A DNA stretch of 64,000 bases. It comes from Comamonas sp. 26 (GTDB taxonomy: Bacteria; Pseudomonadota; Gammaproteobacteria; Burkholderiales; Burkholderiaceae_C). The DNA lies in NCBI RefSeq assembly GCF_002754475.1, contig NZ_PEFL01000001.1, forward strand, positions 2,356,001-2,420,000. The letters run 5' to 3'. The position numbers were made by a program, and so were the translations under genes. Below are positions 34,184 through 42,928 of this stretch, in pieces; the stretch's first letter is position 1; every line of letters begins with the position of its first letter. The notes under the pieces were generated by a model. That model was given only the letters and a program-made list of their open reading frames with translations. It did no database searches and was not told the origin of the DNA.

Positions 34184-35917
34184 TCACGCTTTTGCCAAAC
34201 CGTAATTGCTGCCGATATTGATCAGTTTCGGCACATTGAGCTGACGTGGCTTGATGGTTTTTTGTGCCTTAAGCCAGGGCTCAACCACTTCCCAGATTTG
34301 CTTGTGGCCAGCGCTCTTGGCATCTTCTGCCACAGGTGCCCAGCCCGCTACCTTGTACTTTTTATCGGCCTCCAGCAGTTGCCCATTCAGCCGCATCTCG
34401 CTGATGCGCTTGCCAGCACCAGCCGTCGGCTCACACTGATACTGCAAACCACCCACGCGTACCATATCGCCGCCCTGCTGGTAATAGGGGTCAGGGTTAA
34501 AAAGATTGTCGGCAACATCTTCCAGCACGGTCTTGATGGTGGTGCCAGTCATCTCCGTCACCGTGGCGTAGGAATACGTCGTCGCCGTCATGTCCATCAG
34601 CCACTCGCGGGTGATGTCCTGCCCAGCCAGCAGTGAAGTTCCCCAGCGGAAACCTGGCGAGAAGGCAATCGGAGCACCCTGCACCGCCATCATGGCATCC
34701 AGCAGCAGTTGATCGCCCGTGCCGTTGAAGTTGCCACGGCGGTACAGCGTGCCATCCGTCGTCGCCAGCACCTCGGCCAGCTTGCTCTCATACGGTGCGC
34801 GCACCTTGGTAATCAGCGCCTGCATCTCGGCATCAGCCGGAAGAATGTTGGAGAACACTGGCAGCAGACGGTATTTGAAGTCACGCACCTTGCCGTCTTT
34901 GACGTCAAAGTCCAGCACGCCCAGAAACTTGCCGTTGGAGCCCGCATTGGTCACGATGGTCTTGCCACCTGCGTTCTGCACAATCGTGGGCACGGGCATA
35001 CCGTCATGGGTATGACCGCCCAGAATGGCGTCGATTCCGCGCACGCGGCTGGCCATTTTCAGGTCCACATCCATGCCGTTGTGCGAAAGCACGACCACGA
35101 CCTTGGCGCCCTTGCCACGGGCCTCGTCCACCATCTTCTGCAGGTTCTCATCCTGAATGCCAAAGCTCCAGTCCGCCACCATATAGCGTGGGTTGGCAAT
35201 CGGCGTGTACGGGAAGGCCTGGCCGATGATGGCCACGGGCACGCCGTTAATCTCGCGGATCACATAGGGTTTGAACACCGGGTCACCAAAGTCCGCCGTC
35301 TTGACGTTCTGTGCCACAAAGTCGAGCTTGTTGCCGAAATCTTTGTCAATGATCTCCTGCACGCGCTGCATGCCGTAGGTGAATTCCCAGTGGCCGGTCA
35401 TCACATCCACGCCCAGCAGCTTGCAGGCATCCACCATGTCCTGAGCATTCGTCCACAGCGATGTGGCCGATCCCTGCCAGGTATCACCACCATCGAGCAA
35501 CAGCGCACCGGGGCGTGAAGCTCGCATGCGCTTGACCAGCGTGGAAAGATGCGCAAAGCCACCCACCTTGCCGTAGCGTTTGGCTGCTGCTTCAAAGTCC
35601 AGATAGCTGAAGGCATAGGCCGATGCTGTGCCCGGCTTGAGACCCACAGACTTGAGCAAATGCTCGCCCACCAAATGCGGGCGCTGATCTTTCATCGCCC
35701 CCACGCCCAAGTTGACACTGGGCTCGCGGAAGTAAATGGGGTTGAGCTGGGCATGGCAATCCGTCATGTGCAGCAAAGACACATTACCGAAGGGTGCAAC
35801 CTCATACAAAGCCTTGTCAGCCAGCTTTTGGTCCGCATAAGCGTAACGCTGCAACCCCATGCCTGTGACGCTGGCCGCAGCCAGCACCTGCAAAAATTCG
35901 CGTTTGGAAAGGCTCAT
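34184..35917 (-). CDS. soxB: Thiosulfohydrolase SoxB
   Basis: A 577-residue periplasmic 5'-nucleotidase-fold enzyme with two manganese ions that hydrolyses sulfate from the thiosulfonate on SoxY. VSLLHMTDCHAQLNPIYFRE (metal site), LLLDGGDTWQGSATSLW, TGHWEFTYGMQRV, VVLSHNGMDVDLKM and ILGGHTHDGMPVP are all intact. The N-terminus MSLSKREFLQVLAAASVTG resembles a twin-arginine signal with Lys-Arg in place of Arg-Arg. The ATG at 35917 is preferred; upstream sequence is a GC-rich repeat. Last catalytic gene of the sox transcript. Confidence 0.95.
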   Translation of the reverse strand: MSLSKREFLQVLAAASVTGMGLQRYAYADQKLADKALYEVAPFGNVSLLHMTDCHAQLNPIYFREPSVNLGVGAMKDQRPHLVGEHLLKSVGLKPGTASAYAFSYLDFEAAAKRYGKVGGFAHLSTLVKRMRASRPGALLLDGGDTWQGSATSLWTNAQDMVDACKLLGVDVMTGHWEFTYGMQRVQEIIDKDFGNKLDFVAQNVKTADFGDPVFKPYVIREINGVPVAIIGQAFPYTPIANPRYMVADWSFGIQDENLQKMVDEARGKGAKVVVVLSHNGMDVDLKMASRVRGIDAILGGHTHDGMPVPTIVQNAGGKTIVTNAGSNGKFLGVLDFDVKDGKVRDFKYRLLPVFSNILPADAEMQALITKVRAPYESKLAEVLATTDGTLYRRGNFNGTGDQLLLDAMMAVQGAPIAFSPGFRWGTSLLAGQDITREWLMDMTATTYSYATVTEMTGTTIKTVLEDVADNLFNPDPYYQQGGDMVRVGGLQYQCEPTAGAGKRISEMRLNGQLLEADKKYKVAGWAPVAEDAKSAGHKQIWEVVEPWLKAQKTIKPRQLNVPKLINIGSNYGLAKA

Positions 35918-35984
35918 ATCAATATCAGTTATCCATGGTGCTGTGCGCCGCATGTAGCTCTGGTGGCTACGGACAAAGGCAGCC

Positions 35985-36060
35985 CCCGCAGCGCAGGCGT
36001 CGCCCCCTCCCCCAACTGCGAAGCAAAGTAAGAGGGGAGGCGGCACAGCCGTTCAGGTGA
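35985..36060. repeat. GC-rich intergenic repeat in the soxX–soxB gap
   Basis: Diverged relative of the repeat at 1860–1931 (CGCCCCCTCCCCCAACTGCG, AGAGGGGAGGCGGCACAGCC). It fills most of the 145-base gap between soxX and soxB. Confidence 0.4.
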
Positions 36061-36062
36061 AG

Positions 36063-36716
36063 CTATTTGTTTACGGGCGATTGGGGATCAACCAGCAATG
36101 CAACCAGATCGCGCGTCTGCGCTTCGGTCAGGATGCCCGAGTGACCAAAGCGGGGCATGCCCGAGCAGGCGTTGTAGGCCTTGGCATTCCAGATCTTGCC
36201 CCAGGTGTATTCGACGATGGCTTTGGATTCAGGACTGTCTGGGTTCTGAATGCCGCGAATCTTGCCGTAGTTGTAGAGGCTGGGGCCCAGCGTGCCGTAA
36301 GAGATTTCTTCCTTGCTGATCTGGTGGCAGTTGTAGCAATTGCCACCATTGGCGCTGCCTGCCTTGTCACTCCAGGTCATGCCGCGGCCATTCTGGGCAA
36401 TTTTTTCACCCTCTTTCCAGTCACCAACCCACTTGCCGTCCTTGGGCCACTGCACGGTTTTAAGATTGGCAGCTTCAATGGCCTGCGCACGTGCAGGCGC
36501 AAGCGGCACACCAGTTGCATCGGACGCGCTGCAGGCCGCGTTCGATTCGTCCTGCGTCAGCCTGTCCACCTTGGCAATGCCCTGATCACGAAAAGAGGTC
36601 TGCACCATCTTGGCCGTCAAAGCGTCCATATCCGCACCGCTATCGACCGAGGCGCAGCCCAGCACCGCAAACGATGCAGCGACTGCCAGATAAGGCACAT
36701 ATTTTTGTGTTTTCAT
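36063..36716 (-). CDS. soxX: Sulfur oxidation cytochrome c SoxX
   Basis: A 217-residue monohaem cytochrome c. The haem site is GNCYNCHQISKEEISYGTLG, the distal Met ligand lies in ACSGMPRFGHSGIL, and VEYTWGKIWNAKAYNACSG is characteristic of SoxX. With SoxA it oxidises thiosulfate onto the SoxY Cys. The signal sequence SFAVLGCASVDSG ends in a possible lipobox, suggesting a membrane-anchored form. AAGGAGG precedes the ATG. soxA stops ten bases upstream. Confidence 0.94.
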   Translation of the reverse strand: MKTQKYVPYLAVAASFAVLGCASVDSGADMDALTAKMVQTSFRDQGIAKVDRLTQDESNAACSASDATGVPLAPARAQAIEAANLKTVQWPKDGKWVGDWKEGEKIAQNGRGMTWSDKAGSANGGNCYNCHQISKEEISYGTLGPSLYNYGKIRGIQNPDSPESKAIVEYTWGKIWNAKAYNACSGMPRFGHSGILTEAQTRDLVALLVDPQSPVNK

Positions 36717-36726
36717 GCTGTCCTCC

Positions 36727-37536
36727 TTATCGCTTGATGGCCGGTGCCGTAGAAGCGCCGCCCTTGCCATTGACACCCATGAACACGCTCAGCGCCACGG
36801 TCACATCACTGGCATAACCGGGATACGGAAAGCGCTGCTGGCGGAAGCAGTCATTCAAGCGGCGCTGCATGCTCCACAGCTCGCCCGAAGACACGCGGTA
36901 GGCAGGCCATGCTCCAAAGCCTTCGGCCGCACCGGGGTTTCTGGTCAGGTTGGGTAGGTCCTGCATGCGAATGCGCTTGCCATCTGCACCGTGGCAGGAG
37001 GCACAGGCAAAGTCGTGCGGGCCGCCGCGCATGTAAAACAGGCGCTTGCCCGCTTCGTACATCTGCTTTTCCTGGGCATGGCTCTGGGGCAGGTCAAACT
37101 TCATGCCCTTGGACTGGGAAGAGATCCAGGCCACCAGGCCTTCCATGTTCTTTTGCTCATCCTTGCCAAAAGGCGTGGCAGCAATCTTTTGCGCATCCAG
37201 CCCCTGCTGCTTTTCCATGCAGGTCAGCAGGCGCGACTCCAGATCCTGCACCTTGCCCGTGTCTGCAAAGTAGCGCGGCAACTCGACAAACACGCCCTTG
37301 ACCACGCCAGCGCCCTTACCCAGATCACACTGCTCCATGGACATTTTCTTAGGGCCACGCTTTTGCTTCCACAGCTCCTCGCCCTTCATCTCGAACAGCT
37401 CGGCGGGGTTGCCGTCCTGCAGCATCTCCCGGTACTCGGCAATGCCGTCCGCCGTACTTTTTTGCGCCAGCACCGGCGCGCTGACGCACAGCGCGAGCAC
37501 CGCAGCCAGCGACCCTCTCAAGGGGCTATGTCTCAT
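36727..37536 (-). CDS. soxA: Sulfur oxidation cytochrome c SoxA
   Basis: A 269-residue periplasmic cytochrome. Signal peptide LAAVLALCVSAPVLA|Q. One haem site, DFACASCHGADGKRIRMQDL, and the active-site Cys ligand in RLNDCFRQQRFPYPGY. The N-terminal domain retains only isolated Cys (EQCDLGKG, LLTCMEKQ) without CxxCH, so this is the monohaem class of SoxA. It works as SoxAX with the next gene. Confidence 0.95.
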   Translation of the reverse strand: MRHSPLRGSLAAVLALCVSAPVLAQKSTADGIAEYREMLQDGNPAELFEMKGEELWKQKRGPKKMSMEQCDLGKGAGVVKGVFVELPRYFADTGKVQDLESRLLTCMEKQQGLDAQKIAATPFGKDEQKNMEGLVAWISSQSKGMKFDLPQSHAQEKQMYEAGKRLFYMRGGPHDFACASCHGADGKRIRMQDLPNLTRNPGAAEGFGAWPAYRVSSGELWSMQRRLNDCFRQQRFPYPGYASDVTVALSVFMGVNGKGGASTAPAIKR

Positions 37537-37609
37537 GGGGCACCTCTCTTTATGGATTTGGATTCTGGCGAGGCAGGTGGCTCACAGCGGCCTCGCCCAA
37601 TCAACGGTT

Positions 37610-37921
37610 TCAGCTGACCGTGGCCTCGTCAGTACGGGTCTCGCCCTTGTTGTCCTTCCAGCTGACCGAGATCTTGTCGCCCGCCTTGGCCCCCTTGACG
37701 ACAAACTGCAAAAACGGATTCTTTGACACCGCTGGCCCCCACTCTGCCTGCAGCACCTGCTTGCCGTTGTGGGCAGCCGTCACTTCCTGAATAAACCAGG
37801 CGGGCACGGTCTTGCCTTCCGCATCCTTGCGCTGACCGGTCTCCATCTCGTGGGACATCAGCACACGCACAGTTGTCTTGTCGCCTGCGGCCTGAGCGCG
37901 AATTCGCATCGGATCTGCCAT
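37610..37921 (-). CDS. soxZ: Thiosulfate oxidation carrier complex protein SoxZ
   Basis: A 103-residue protein without its own signal peptide, exported together with SoxY. RIRAQAAGDKTTVRVLMSHE, AWFIQEVTAAHNGKQVLQAE, and KNPFLQFVVKGAKAGDKISV are typical. It forms the SoxYZ carrier that holds the sulfur intermediate. Between soxY (24 bases) and soxA. Confidence 0.95.
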   Translation of the reverse strand: MADPMRIRAQAAGDKTTVRVLMSHEMETGQRKDAEGKTVPAWFIQEVTAAHNGKQVLQAEWGPAVSKNPFLQFVVKGAKAGDKISVSWKDNKGETRTDEATVS

Positions 37922-37945
37922 GTTCTTCTCCTTGTCTTTGATGAA

Positions 37946-38401
37946 TTAACCGCCGCAGCCACCCAGAGTGACCTTGACTTCCTTCTTGGCGTAGAAGGCC
38001 TTGCCATCGTTGGTGATGGCCACGGCATATACATCCGAAGACTGGCCCAGCTTGGCACGGGTCAGAAAGTTGGCCTCCACCGCGTCATTGACGGCAAAAG
38101 ACGCCACCAGCGTGTTGGGGTTCTTTTCCACCAGCACCAGCATCTGCTTCACATTGGGCAAAGTAGTTGCTGCGCCCAAGGGCACGACAGCGCCGTTCTC
38201 CGCAATATCGGGAGCTGTCAGCGTCACATCCTTGCTCTCAGCCGGGGCTGATGCACCCAAGGCCTTGAGAACTTCGGCCACCGTCTTGGCATCAAATGCA
38301 GACTTGTTATAGGCAGCATGCGCGGCCTGCGGCAACAGACCAGCAGCCATCAGCATGCCGAGTACGGCAGCGCTGTTTTTCAGGGCATCTCTACGTTTCA
38401 T
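37946..38401 (-). CDS. soxY: Thiosulfate oxidation carrier protein SoxY
   Basis: A 151-residue periplasmic protein. The signal MKRRDALKNSAAVLG is a twin-arginine-type leader (Arg-Arg). The flexible C-terminus ends in TLGGCGG, the invariant motif whose Cys carries the sulfane sulfur. SoxA/X, B and C/D act on it in turn. The ATG at 38401 is the standard start; upstream in-frame residues overlap the soxD end and look non-coding. Confidence 0.96.
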   Translation of the reverse strand: MKRRDALKNSAAVLGMLMAAGLLPQAAHAAYNKSAFDAKTVAEVLKALGASAPAESKDVTLTAPDIAENGAVVPLGAATTLPNVKQMLVLVEKNPNTLVASFAVNDAVEANFLTRAKLGQSSDVYAVAITNDGKAFYAKKEVKVTLGGCGG

Positions 38402-38462
38402 CGTTGTCTCCTTCTCATTAACGGTCACACATGCGCTGCGCGCCTGCTTCTTGCACTTCTGT

Positions 38463-39527
38463 TTAAGGCTTGCTGCCAGCCAGCCACTGGGCGATGACCT
38501 TGGCATCAGCATCACTCAACTGGGGCTGAGCCGGCATAGGGATAGAACCCCAGACACCCGTGCCACCGGCCTTGACCTTTCCCAGCACATAGTCCAGTTG
38601 GCCGCCGTATTTTTTGGCGATATCGCTGAAGGCCGGGCCTACGATTTTTTGCTCCATGCCGTGGCAGGCAATACAGGCGTTTTTCTCCAGCAGCGCTGTG
38701 GGCACGGCAGCTTTAGGGTTTGCGGCGGCAGGTTTTGCCGCCTTGCTGGCCCCGCCATCCGTTTCAATGCCGTGCTGCGCACCTACAGATCGGTTTTGCT
38801 GGGCCAGATTGCCGTGGTTGTTACTGGCATGCTCGGGCAAGGCTGATCGCACCTTGGGCACTGGGCCGCAGTTGCTCATGCAGGCAGCGGCCTGCACATC
38901 GGGCTTGGCATTTTTGCTGAATTCATTGCTAGGCCACAGCGCGTGCTGCGTCGTCATGCCATTGCGGTTGGGCAGTTTTTGCTGCACCTCGGCAATGTTC
39001 TTGTCACTGAGCGTGAAGTTTTCAGGCACTACCCCACCCAGATTGAGCAAGTAGGCGGTGACGGCATACACCTCTTCAGTGGAGAGCGACTTGGGCGCAT
39101 TCCACGGCATGGCGCGGTTGATGTAATCCCACAAGGTGGAGACCGTGGCCACCTTCATCATGGTCGTGCGGCCGGGAAAGGCCGGGTCCTTGAGCCGCGC
39201 GGCATGGCCGGTCTTGATGTCATCGGCCGTCGTGCCGCCCACCAGCGGACTGAAGACCTCATTGGACTCACCAAACACGCCGTGACAGGAGGCGCATTTA
39301 GCCTCCCACACATCCATGCCCTTTTGCACCGAACCCGAGCCTGCAGGCAGGCCCTTGAAATCCGGGCGCACATCAATATCCCAGGCCTGCACTTCCTGCG
39401 TGGTCGCATTGCGCCCCACACCCGGAAAGCGCTGATCCGGGGTCTTGGTCTGCGCGGCAGAGGTCATGGCAGCCGTGCTCATCGCGGCCAGTGCCAGCAC
39501 GGCCAGAGGTTTACGCAAGCTGAACAT
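38463..39527 (-). CDS. soxD: Dihaem cytochrome c subunit SoxD of sulfane dehydrogenase
   Basis: A 354-residue periplasmic cytochrome. Signal peptide ALAAMSTAAMTSAA; haem sites AKCASCHGVFGES and NACIACHGMEQK. The first domain (about 45–200) is the SoxD-specific one; the second (about 265–354) closely resembles the separate small cytochrome at 40913 (both contain PMPAQPxLSDADA). With SoxC it oxidises the SoxY-bound sulfane sulfur, so thiosulfate goes to sulfate without sulfur globules. The start at 39527 has GGGAGG upstream and overlaps the soxC end by 17 bases. Confidence 0.92.
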   Translation of the reverse strand: MFSLRKPLAVLALAAMSTAAMTSAAQTKTPDQRFPGVGRNATTQEVQAWDIDVRPDFKGLPAGSGSVQKGMDVWEAKCASCHGVFGESNEVFSPLVGGTTADDIKTGHAARLKDPAFPGRTTMMKVATVSTLWDYINRAMPWNAPKSLSTEEVYAVTAYLLNLGGVVPENFTLSDKNIAEVQQKLPNRNGMTTQHALWPSNEFSKNAKPDVQAAACMSNCGPVPKVRSALPEHASNNHGNLAQQNRSVGAQHGIETDGGASKAAKPAAANPKAAVPTALLEKNACIACHGMEQKIVGPAFSDIAKKYGGQLDYVLGKVKAGGTGVWGSIPMPAQPQLSDADAKVIAQWLAGSKP

Positions 39528-40857
39528 TGGCGACCTCCCCGTTAGCGTGTACCGCCCAGGACTGGATGGAGTTGTTGTGATAAATGGAGCGCGTGCCACG
39601 CACGGCGCGCAGTTGCTGCGATGTGGGCTGCACGTAGCCGGTGTCATCCATGGCGCGGCTTTGAATAATGCATTCCTCGCCATTCCAGACCCAGTCCAGA
39701 TTGAAGCGGGTCAGGCATTTGCTCATCACCGGCCCTTCCAGGCGGGCTGTACGCCAGTTGCGGCCACCATCCACGCTCACATCCACACGCTTGACCTTGC
39801 CGCGCCCCGACCACGCCAGGCCCGTGATGTTGTAGAAACCCTTGTCCATCAGCATCTGCCCGCCGGACGGTGTGGTCACCACACTCTTGCACTCCTGAAT
39901 GCTGGAGTACTGGCGGTGCTGGCCGTCAGGCATCAGATCCACATAGTGAATCGCCTCATCCTTGGCCGCATAAGGCATGTCGCCCACCTCAATGCGGCGC
40001 AGATATTTCACCCAGCTCACGCCCTGCACTCCTGGCACGACAAGCCGCAGCGGGTAGCCCTGCTCGGGCCGCAGCATCTCGCCATTCTGGCCATAGGCTA
40101 CCAGCACTTCACCCGAGGTGATCAGCTCGATGGGGATGGTGCGCGTCATCGATGAGCCGTCCGCCCCTTCGGCCAGAATGAACTTGCCTTTTTTCAGATC
40201 CGCCCCGGCCATCTCCAGCAAGGTGATCAGCGGCACGCCCGTAAACTCGCTGCAAGACAGCATGCCGTGCGTGTACTGCACTGTGGGCACGGCCACATTG
40301 CCCCATTCCATGCCCGTGTTAGCGCCGCATTCGATGAAATGAAAGCGAGACACCGACGGCAGTCGCATGATCTCGTCCATGGTGAAGACCTTGGAGCTCT
40401 TCACCAGACCGTTGATCATCAAACGATGCTTGGAAGGATCAATGTCCCACCAGCCTTGATGGTGGCGCTCAAAGTGCAGGCCACTGGGCGTGATGATGCC
40501 GAACAGCGACTGCAGCGGCGCAAACGACACCGATGCCTGCTTGGTCTGCGTCAGACCCGGGCTCTGGCGGCGCTGCACATTGGCCTCGTATTGGGAAGGC
40601 TTGCCATAGCCATCCGTCACCACCGCCTGGCCCAGCCCCTTGGTGTGGGCGGGCAGCTCCAGAATATTGGGGTCTCCCTTTGCTTGCGCCTGCGCATGCA
40701 TGGCAACCGTCCCAGCGGCCGCCGTCGCTGCAGCAAAAGCCCCGCGAATAAAGCTGCGGCGGCCCGCCTTGGCTTCGGCAAACACAGTACCGACATCTGC
40801 AGGGCGTACAAAATTCTCAGGTGCCTTGCGCACCGTCCCTGTTATCTGCTCTTGCAT
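39511..40857 (-). CDS. soxC: Sulfane dehydrogenase molybdenum subunit SoxC
   Basis: A 448-residue molybdopterin oxidoreductase of the sulfite oxidase family. The Tat signal is GRRSFIRGAFAAATAA. FHFIECGANTGMEWGN and GMLSCSEFTGVPL hold the Mo-binding region, and the C-terminal dimerisation domain contains VDVSVDGGRNWRTARL and MDDTGYVQPT. AAGGGAG precedes the ATG at 40857. The signal and neighbours place it in the periplasmic Sox complex with SoxD. Confidence 0.95.
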   Translation of the reverse strand: MQEQITGTVRKAPENFVRPADVGTVFAEAKAGRRSFIRGAFAAATAAAGTVAMHAQAQAKGDPNILELPAHTKGLGQAVVTDGYGKPSQYEANVQRRQSPGLTQTKQASVSFAPLQSLFGIITPSGLHFERHHQGWWDIDPSKHRLMINGLVKSSKVFTMDEIMRLPSVSRFHFIECGANTGMEWGNVAVPTVQYTHGMLSCSEFTGVPLITLLEMAGADLKKGKFILAEGADGSSMTRTIPIELITSGEVLVAYGQNGEMLRPEQGYPLRLVVPGVQGVSWVKYLRRIEVGDMPYAAKDEAIHYVDLMPDGQHRQYSSIQECKSVVTTPSGGQMLMDKGFYNITGLAWSGRGKVKRVDVSVDGGRNWRTARLEGPVMSKCLTRFNLDWVWNGEECIIQSRAMDDTGYVQPTSQQLRAVRGTRSIYHNNSIQSWAVHANGEVANVQLA

Positions 40858-40867
40858 AAGCTCCCTT

Positions 40868-40912
40868 TTTAATAGCTTAAAGCGCACATCAGATATACGC
40901 TACAAGCTGTTT
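40868..40912. repeat. Dispersed short repeat (AATAGCTGC family), diverged copy
   Basis: TTTAATAGCTTAAAGCGC and TACGCTACAAGCTGTTTTCA in the gap between the small cytochrome gene and soxC, inside the sox transcript. Confidence 0.4.
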
Positions 40913-41233
40913 TCATTTGGAGCCTTTAAGAATCCAGGCAGCCAGCAGTCCGGCATCCGCATCACTGAGTGCAGGCTGCGCTGGCATGGGTACAGGGCCC
41001 CACTTGCCTGCGCCGCCGGCCTTGATGCTCTTGGCCAGTTGTGCCTGCGCATCGGATTGCGCGGCATATTTTTTGGCCACATCCTGGAAGGCAGGGCCAA
41101 CCAGCTTCTTGTCCACCGCATGGCAAGCCAAGCAGGCGTTCTTCTGCGCCAGTGCCTGATCGGCTGCAGCCACCGCCGGAGCGACCAGTCCCAGCACCAC
41201 CGTCAAACCACTCATCCAGGATGCAAGCCTCAT
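40913..41233 (-). CDS. Small class I cytochrome c (sox-associated)
   Basis: A 106-residue periplasmic monohaem cytochrome: signal peptide (SGLTVVLGLVAPAVAAAD), haem site NACLACHAVDKKLVGPAF, and Met ligand region PVPMPAQPALSDAD. It is of the c551/c552 (SoxE-like) size and is closely similar to the second domain of SoxD, implying a domain duplication. It probably accepts electrons from SoxAX or SoxCD and passes them to a terminal oxidase. A near-perfect AT-rich palindrome (41245–41262) overlaps its ribosome site region. Confidence 0.85.
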   Translation of the reverse strand: MRLASWMSGLTVVLGLVAPAVAAADQALAQKNACLACHAVDKKLVGPAFQDVAKKYAAQSDAQAQLAKSIKAGGAGKWGPVPMPAQPALSDADAGLLAAWILKGSK

Positions 41234-41244
41234 CTCTTTGTCTC

Positions 41245-41262
41245 CTTATATTTATATATAAG
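41245..41262. promoter_or_regulatory. AT-rich near-perfect palindrome before the sox cytochrome gene
   Basis: CTTATATTTATATATAAG; 8 of 9 pairs match. It lies 12 bases upstream of the start codon of the first gene of the soxC–soxB transcript and resembles the palindrome at 10061–10081 (TTATAT ... ATATAA half-sites, spacing three bases there and four here). Confidence 0.55.
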
Positions 41263-41361
41263 CATGTTGTTATTTAAAGTATCTGACACAGGTCACGATT
41301 TGAAATCTGGCGCTAACCCTCGTTATTCAAATTTAGAACAACGACATCCACTTATCACAAC

Positions 41362-41853
41362 TCAGCGCTTCAGAATCGCTGCACGCGCTGTCTTCATACG
41401 CTCATCCAGATAAGCACCGTAGAAGTCTGGGATGGAGCTACCAGCCAAGCGCTCGGCCACTTCTTTATTTCCCGCGCCATAAAAAAGCACAGTGGGTGCC
41501 ACGTCAATCCCCAGCTGCTTGACCTGGCCACCATGCGTGCTGACCTTGCCTTGCCAGTCCAGCAAAGGCTCACCGGACAAGAAATGAATCTGCGTGACAA
41601 ACGCTCCCGCCTGTTGCAACGGTAGCAAGTGATGCTCTCGCACCACCTTGCAGAATGGGCAGCCGTGCAAAGTCGCCATCACCACCAGCGGCTGTTTTTT
41701 GGCCAGTGCGACAGCCAGATCACGCTGCAGGCTCTGACTGCTGGGCAGCCATTGCTCAGAGGCATCAGGTGCCGCCAAGGCAGGGCCAGCGATGACCGCC
41801 AGACCTTGCAGCCAGAGCCTGCGCGTGCCGTGAAAAGCCTCAAGGTACGGCAT
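41362..41853 (-). CDS. soxW: Thioredoxin-fold protein, SoxW-like
   Basis: A 163-residue exported thioredoxin-like protein. The active site is HGCPFCKVVREHHLLPLQ; the cis-Pro region is GIDVAPTVLFYG. An N-terminal hydrophobic stretch (LWLQGLAVIAGPALAA) is a likely signal peptide. Periplasmic thioredoxins of sox clusters keep the SoxY Cys reduced or reactivated. The start ATG shares one base with the stop of the upstream hydrolase gene (TGATG), so translation is coupled. Confidence 0.8.
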   Translation of the reverse strand: MPYLEAFHGTRRLWLQGLAVIAGPALAAPDASEQWLPSSQSLQRDLAVALAKKQPLVVMATLHGCPFCKVVREHHLLPLQQAGAFVTQIHFLSGEPLLDWQGKVSTHGGQVKQLGIDVAPTVLFYGAGNKEVAERLAGSSIPDFYGAYLDERMKTARAAILKR

Positions 41854-42872
41854 CACGGCTTTTCCTGCTCCATCAGCAAGAAGGTGTTGTAGGCATTCAT
41901 GCGATTGGCTTCCTTGAACAGCGGGTAGCCTGCAAACTTTGACCAGTCGGTGTTCTGGTAGGCCTCGTCAAACGGGTCCAGATTGGCTGCGGCCTTGTCC
42001 ATGGCATCGCGCAGAAATCGCAAATAGTCACGCGTCAACTGCATGTCTTGGCGCGGATTGTCTGAAGCCGGGCCATGACCGGGCACCATGATTTTGACGG
42101 GCAGCTTGAGCAGCCCATCCAGCGCTGCAATCCAGTGGCGACTGTCAGCCTGACCTACATACGGAATGCGGTTGCGAAACACCACATCGCCGATGAAAAG
42201 CACTCCGCTTTGCGGCAAAAAGACTGCCGTGTCTTCAGGCGTATGCGCAGGCCCCATGTGCTGCAGCACAAAGTCCACGCCGCCCACCGTCAACTGTGAG
42301 CTATCGGCAGAAAGCCACTGGCTGGCGGCCACCATGCGTGTGCTGTCGTTGACCCAAGGAGCCAAGTCTTTTCGCGAAGCATCCAGCCGCAGGTGCGCTG
42401 TTTCAGAGTTGATGTATTCCCGCGCCTGAGCGTTGGCCACAATCTTTGCGCCCAGCGCCTCAAACACCTGCAGCCCGTAGATATGGTCGGCGTGATAGTG
42501 GGTCAGCAGCACATGGCTGATGGGCTTGCTGGTGACCGTTTTGATCTGCTTGACCAGCTCCTCCGCCAGGGCCGGTGAACCCAGTGCATCGATCACCACC
42601 ACACTGTCCTTGGTGATCACAAAACCCGCGTTAGAGATGAAGTTGCGATTGGCTGCGCTGCCCAGCGCCGATTCACCTTGCACAAAGTACACATGGGCAG
42701 CGACCTTCTGCAGCCGCATAGCGGAGACATCGGAAAATGGCTGCGCCTTGCTGGCCTGTGCTCTGGCAGGCACGCTGGCGTCATGCGCCGCAGCAGCCCC
42801 CACCCACATCAGTGCTGTACACACCGCAACGCTCACTGCATCTCTTACCCATCCTGAATCGGTCCTTGCCAT
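41853..42872 (-). CDS. soxH: Periplasmic metallo-beta-lactamase fold hydrolase, SoxH-like
   Basis: A 339-residue protein with a signal peptide (VAVCTALMWVGAAAAHD). Metal motif LLTHYHADHIYGLQ, then GPAHTPEDTAVF, VLFIGDVVFRNRIPY and MVPGHGP, as in SoxH and quinoprotein-relay-type beta-lactamase proteins. SoxH is found in many sox loci, but it is not essential for thiosulfate oxidation and its substrate is unknown. AAGGG precedes the ATG. First gene of the soxHW pair; an inverted repeat lies 57 bases upstream. Confidence 0.8.
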   Translation of the reverse strand: MARTDSGWVRDAVSVAVCTALMWVGAAAAHDASVPARAQASKAQPFSDVSAMRLQKVAAHVYFVQGESALGSAANRNFISNAGFVITKDSVVVIDALGSPALAEELVKQIKTVTSKPISHVLLTHYHADHIYGLQVFEALGAKIVANAQAREYINSETAHLRLDASRKDLAPWVNDSTRMVAASQWLSADSSQLTVGGVDFVLQHMGPAHTPEDTAVFLPQSGVLFIGDVVFRNRIPYVGQADSRHWIAALDGLLKLPVKIMVPGHGPASDNPRQDMQLTRDYLRFLRDAMDKAAANLDPFDEAYQNTDWSKFAGYPLFKEANRMNAYNTFLLMEQEKP

Positions 42873-42928
42873 ATACCCTTGCCTCGCTTGACGGCCAATG
42901 CAGCGGCCCTGTGAGACCCGCACTAGCG

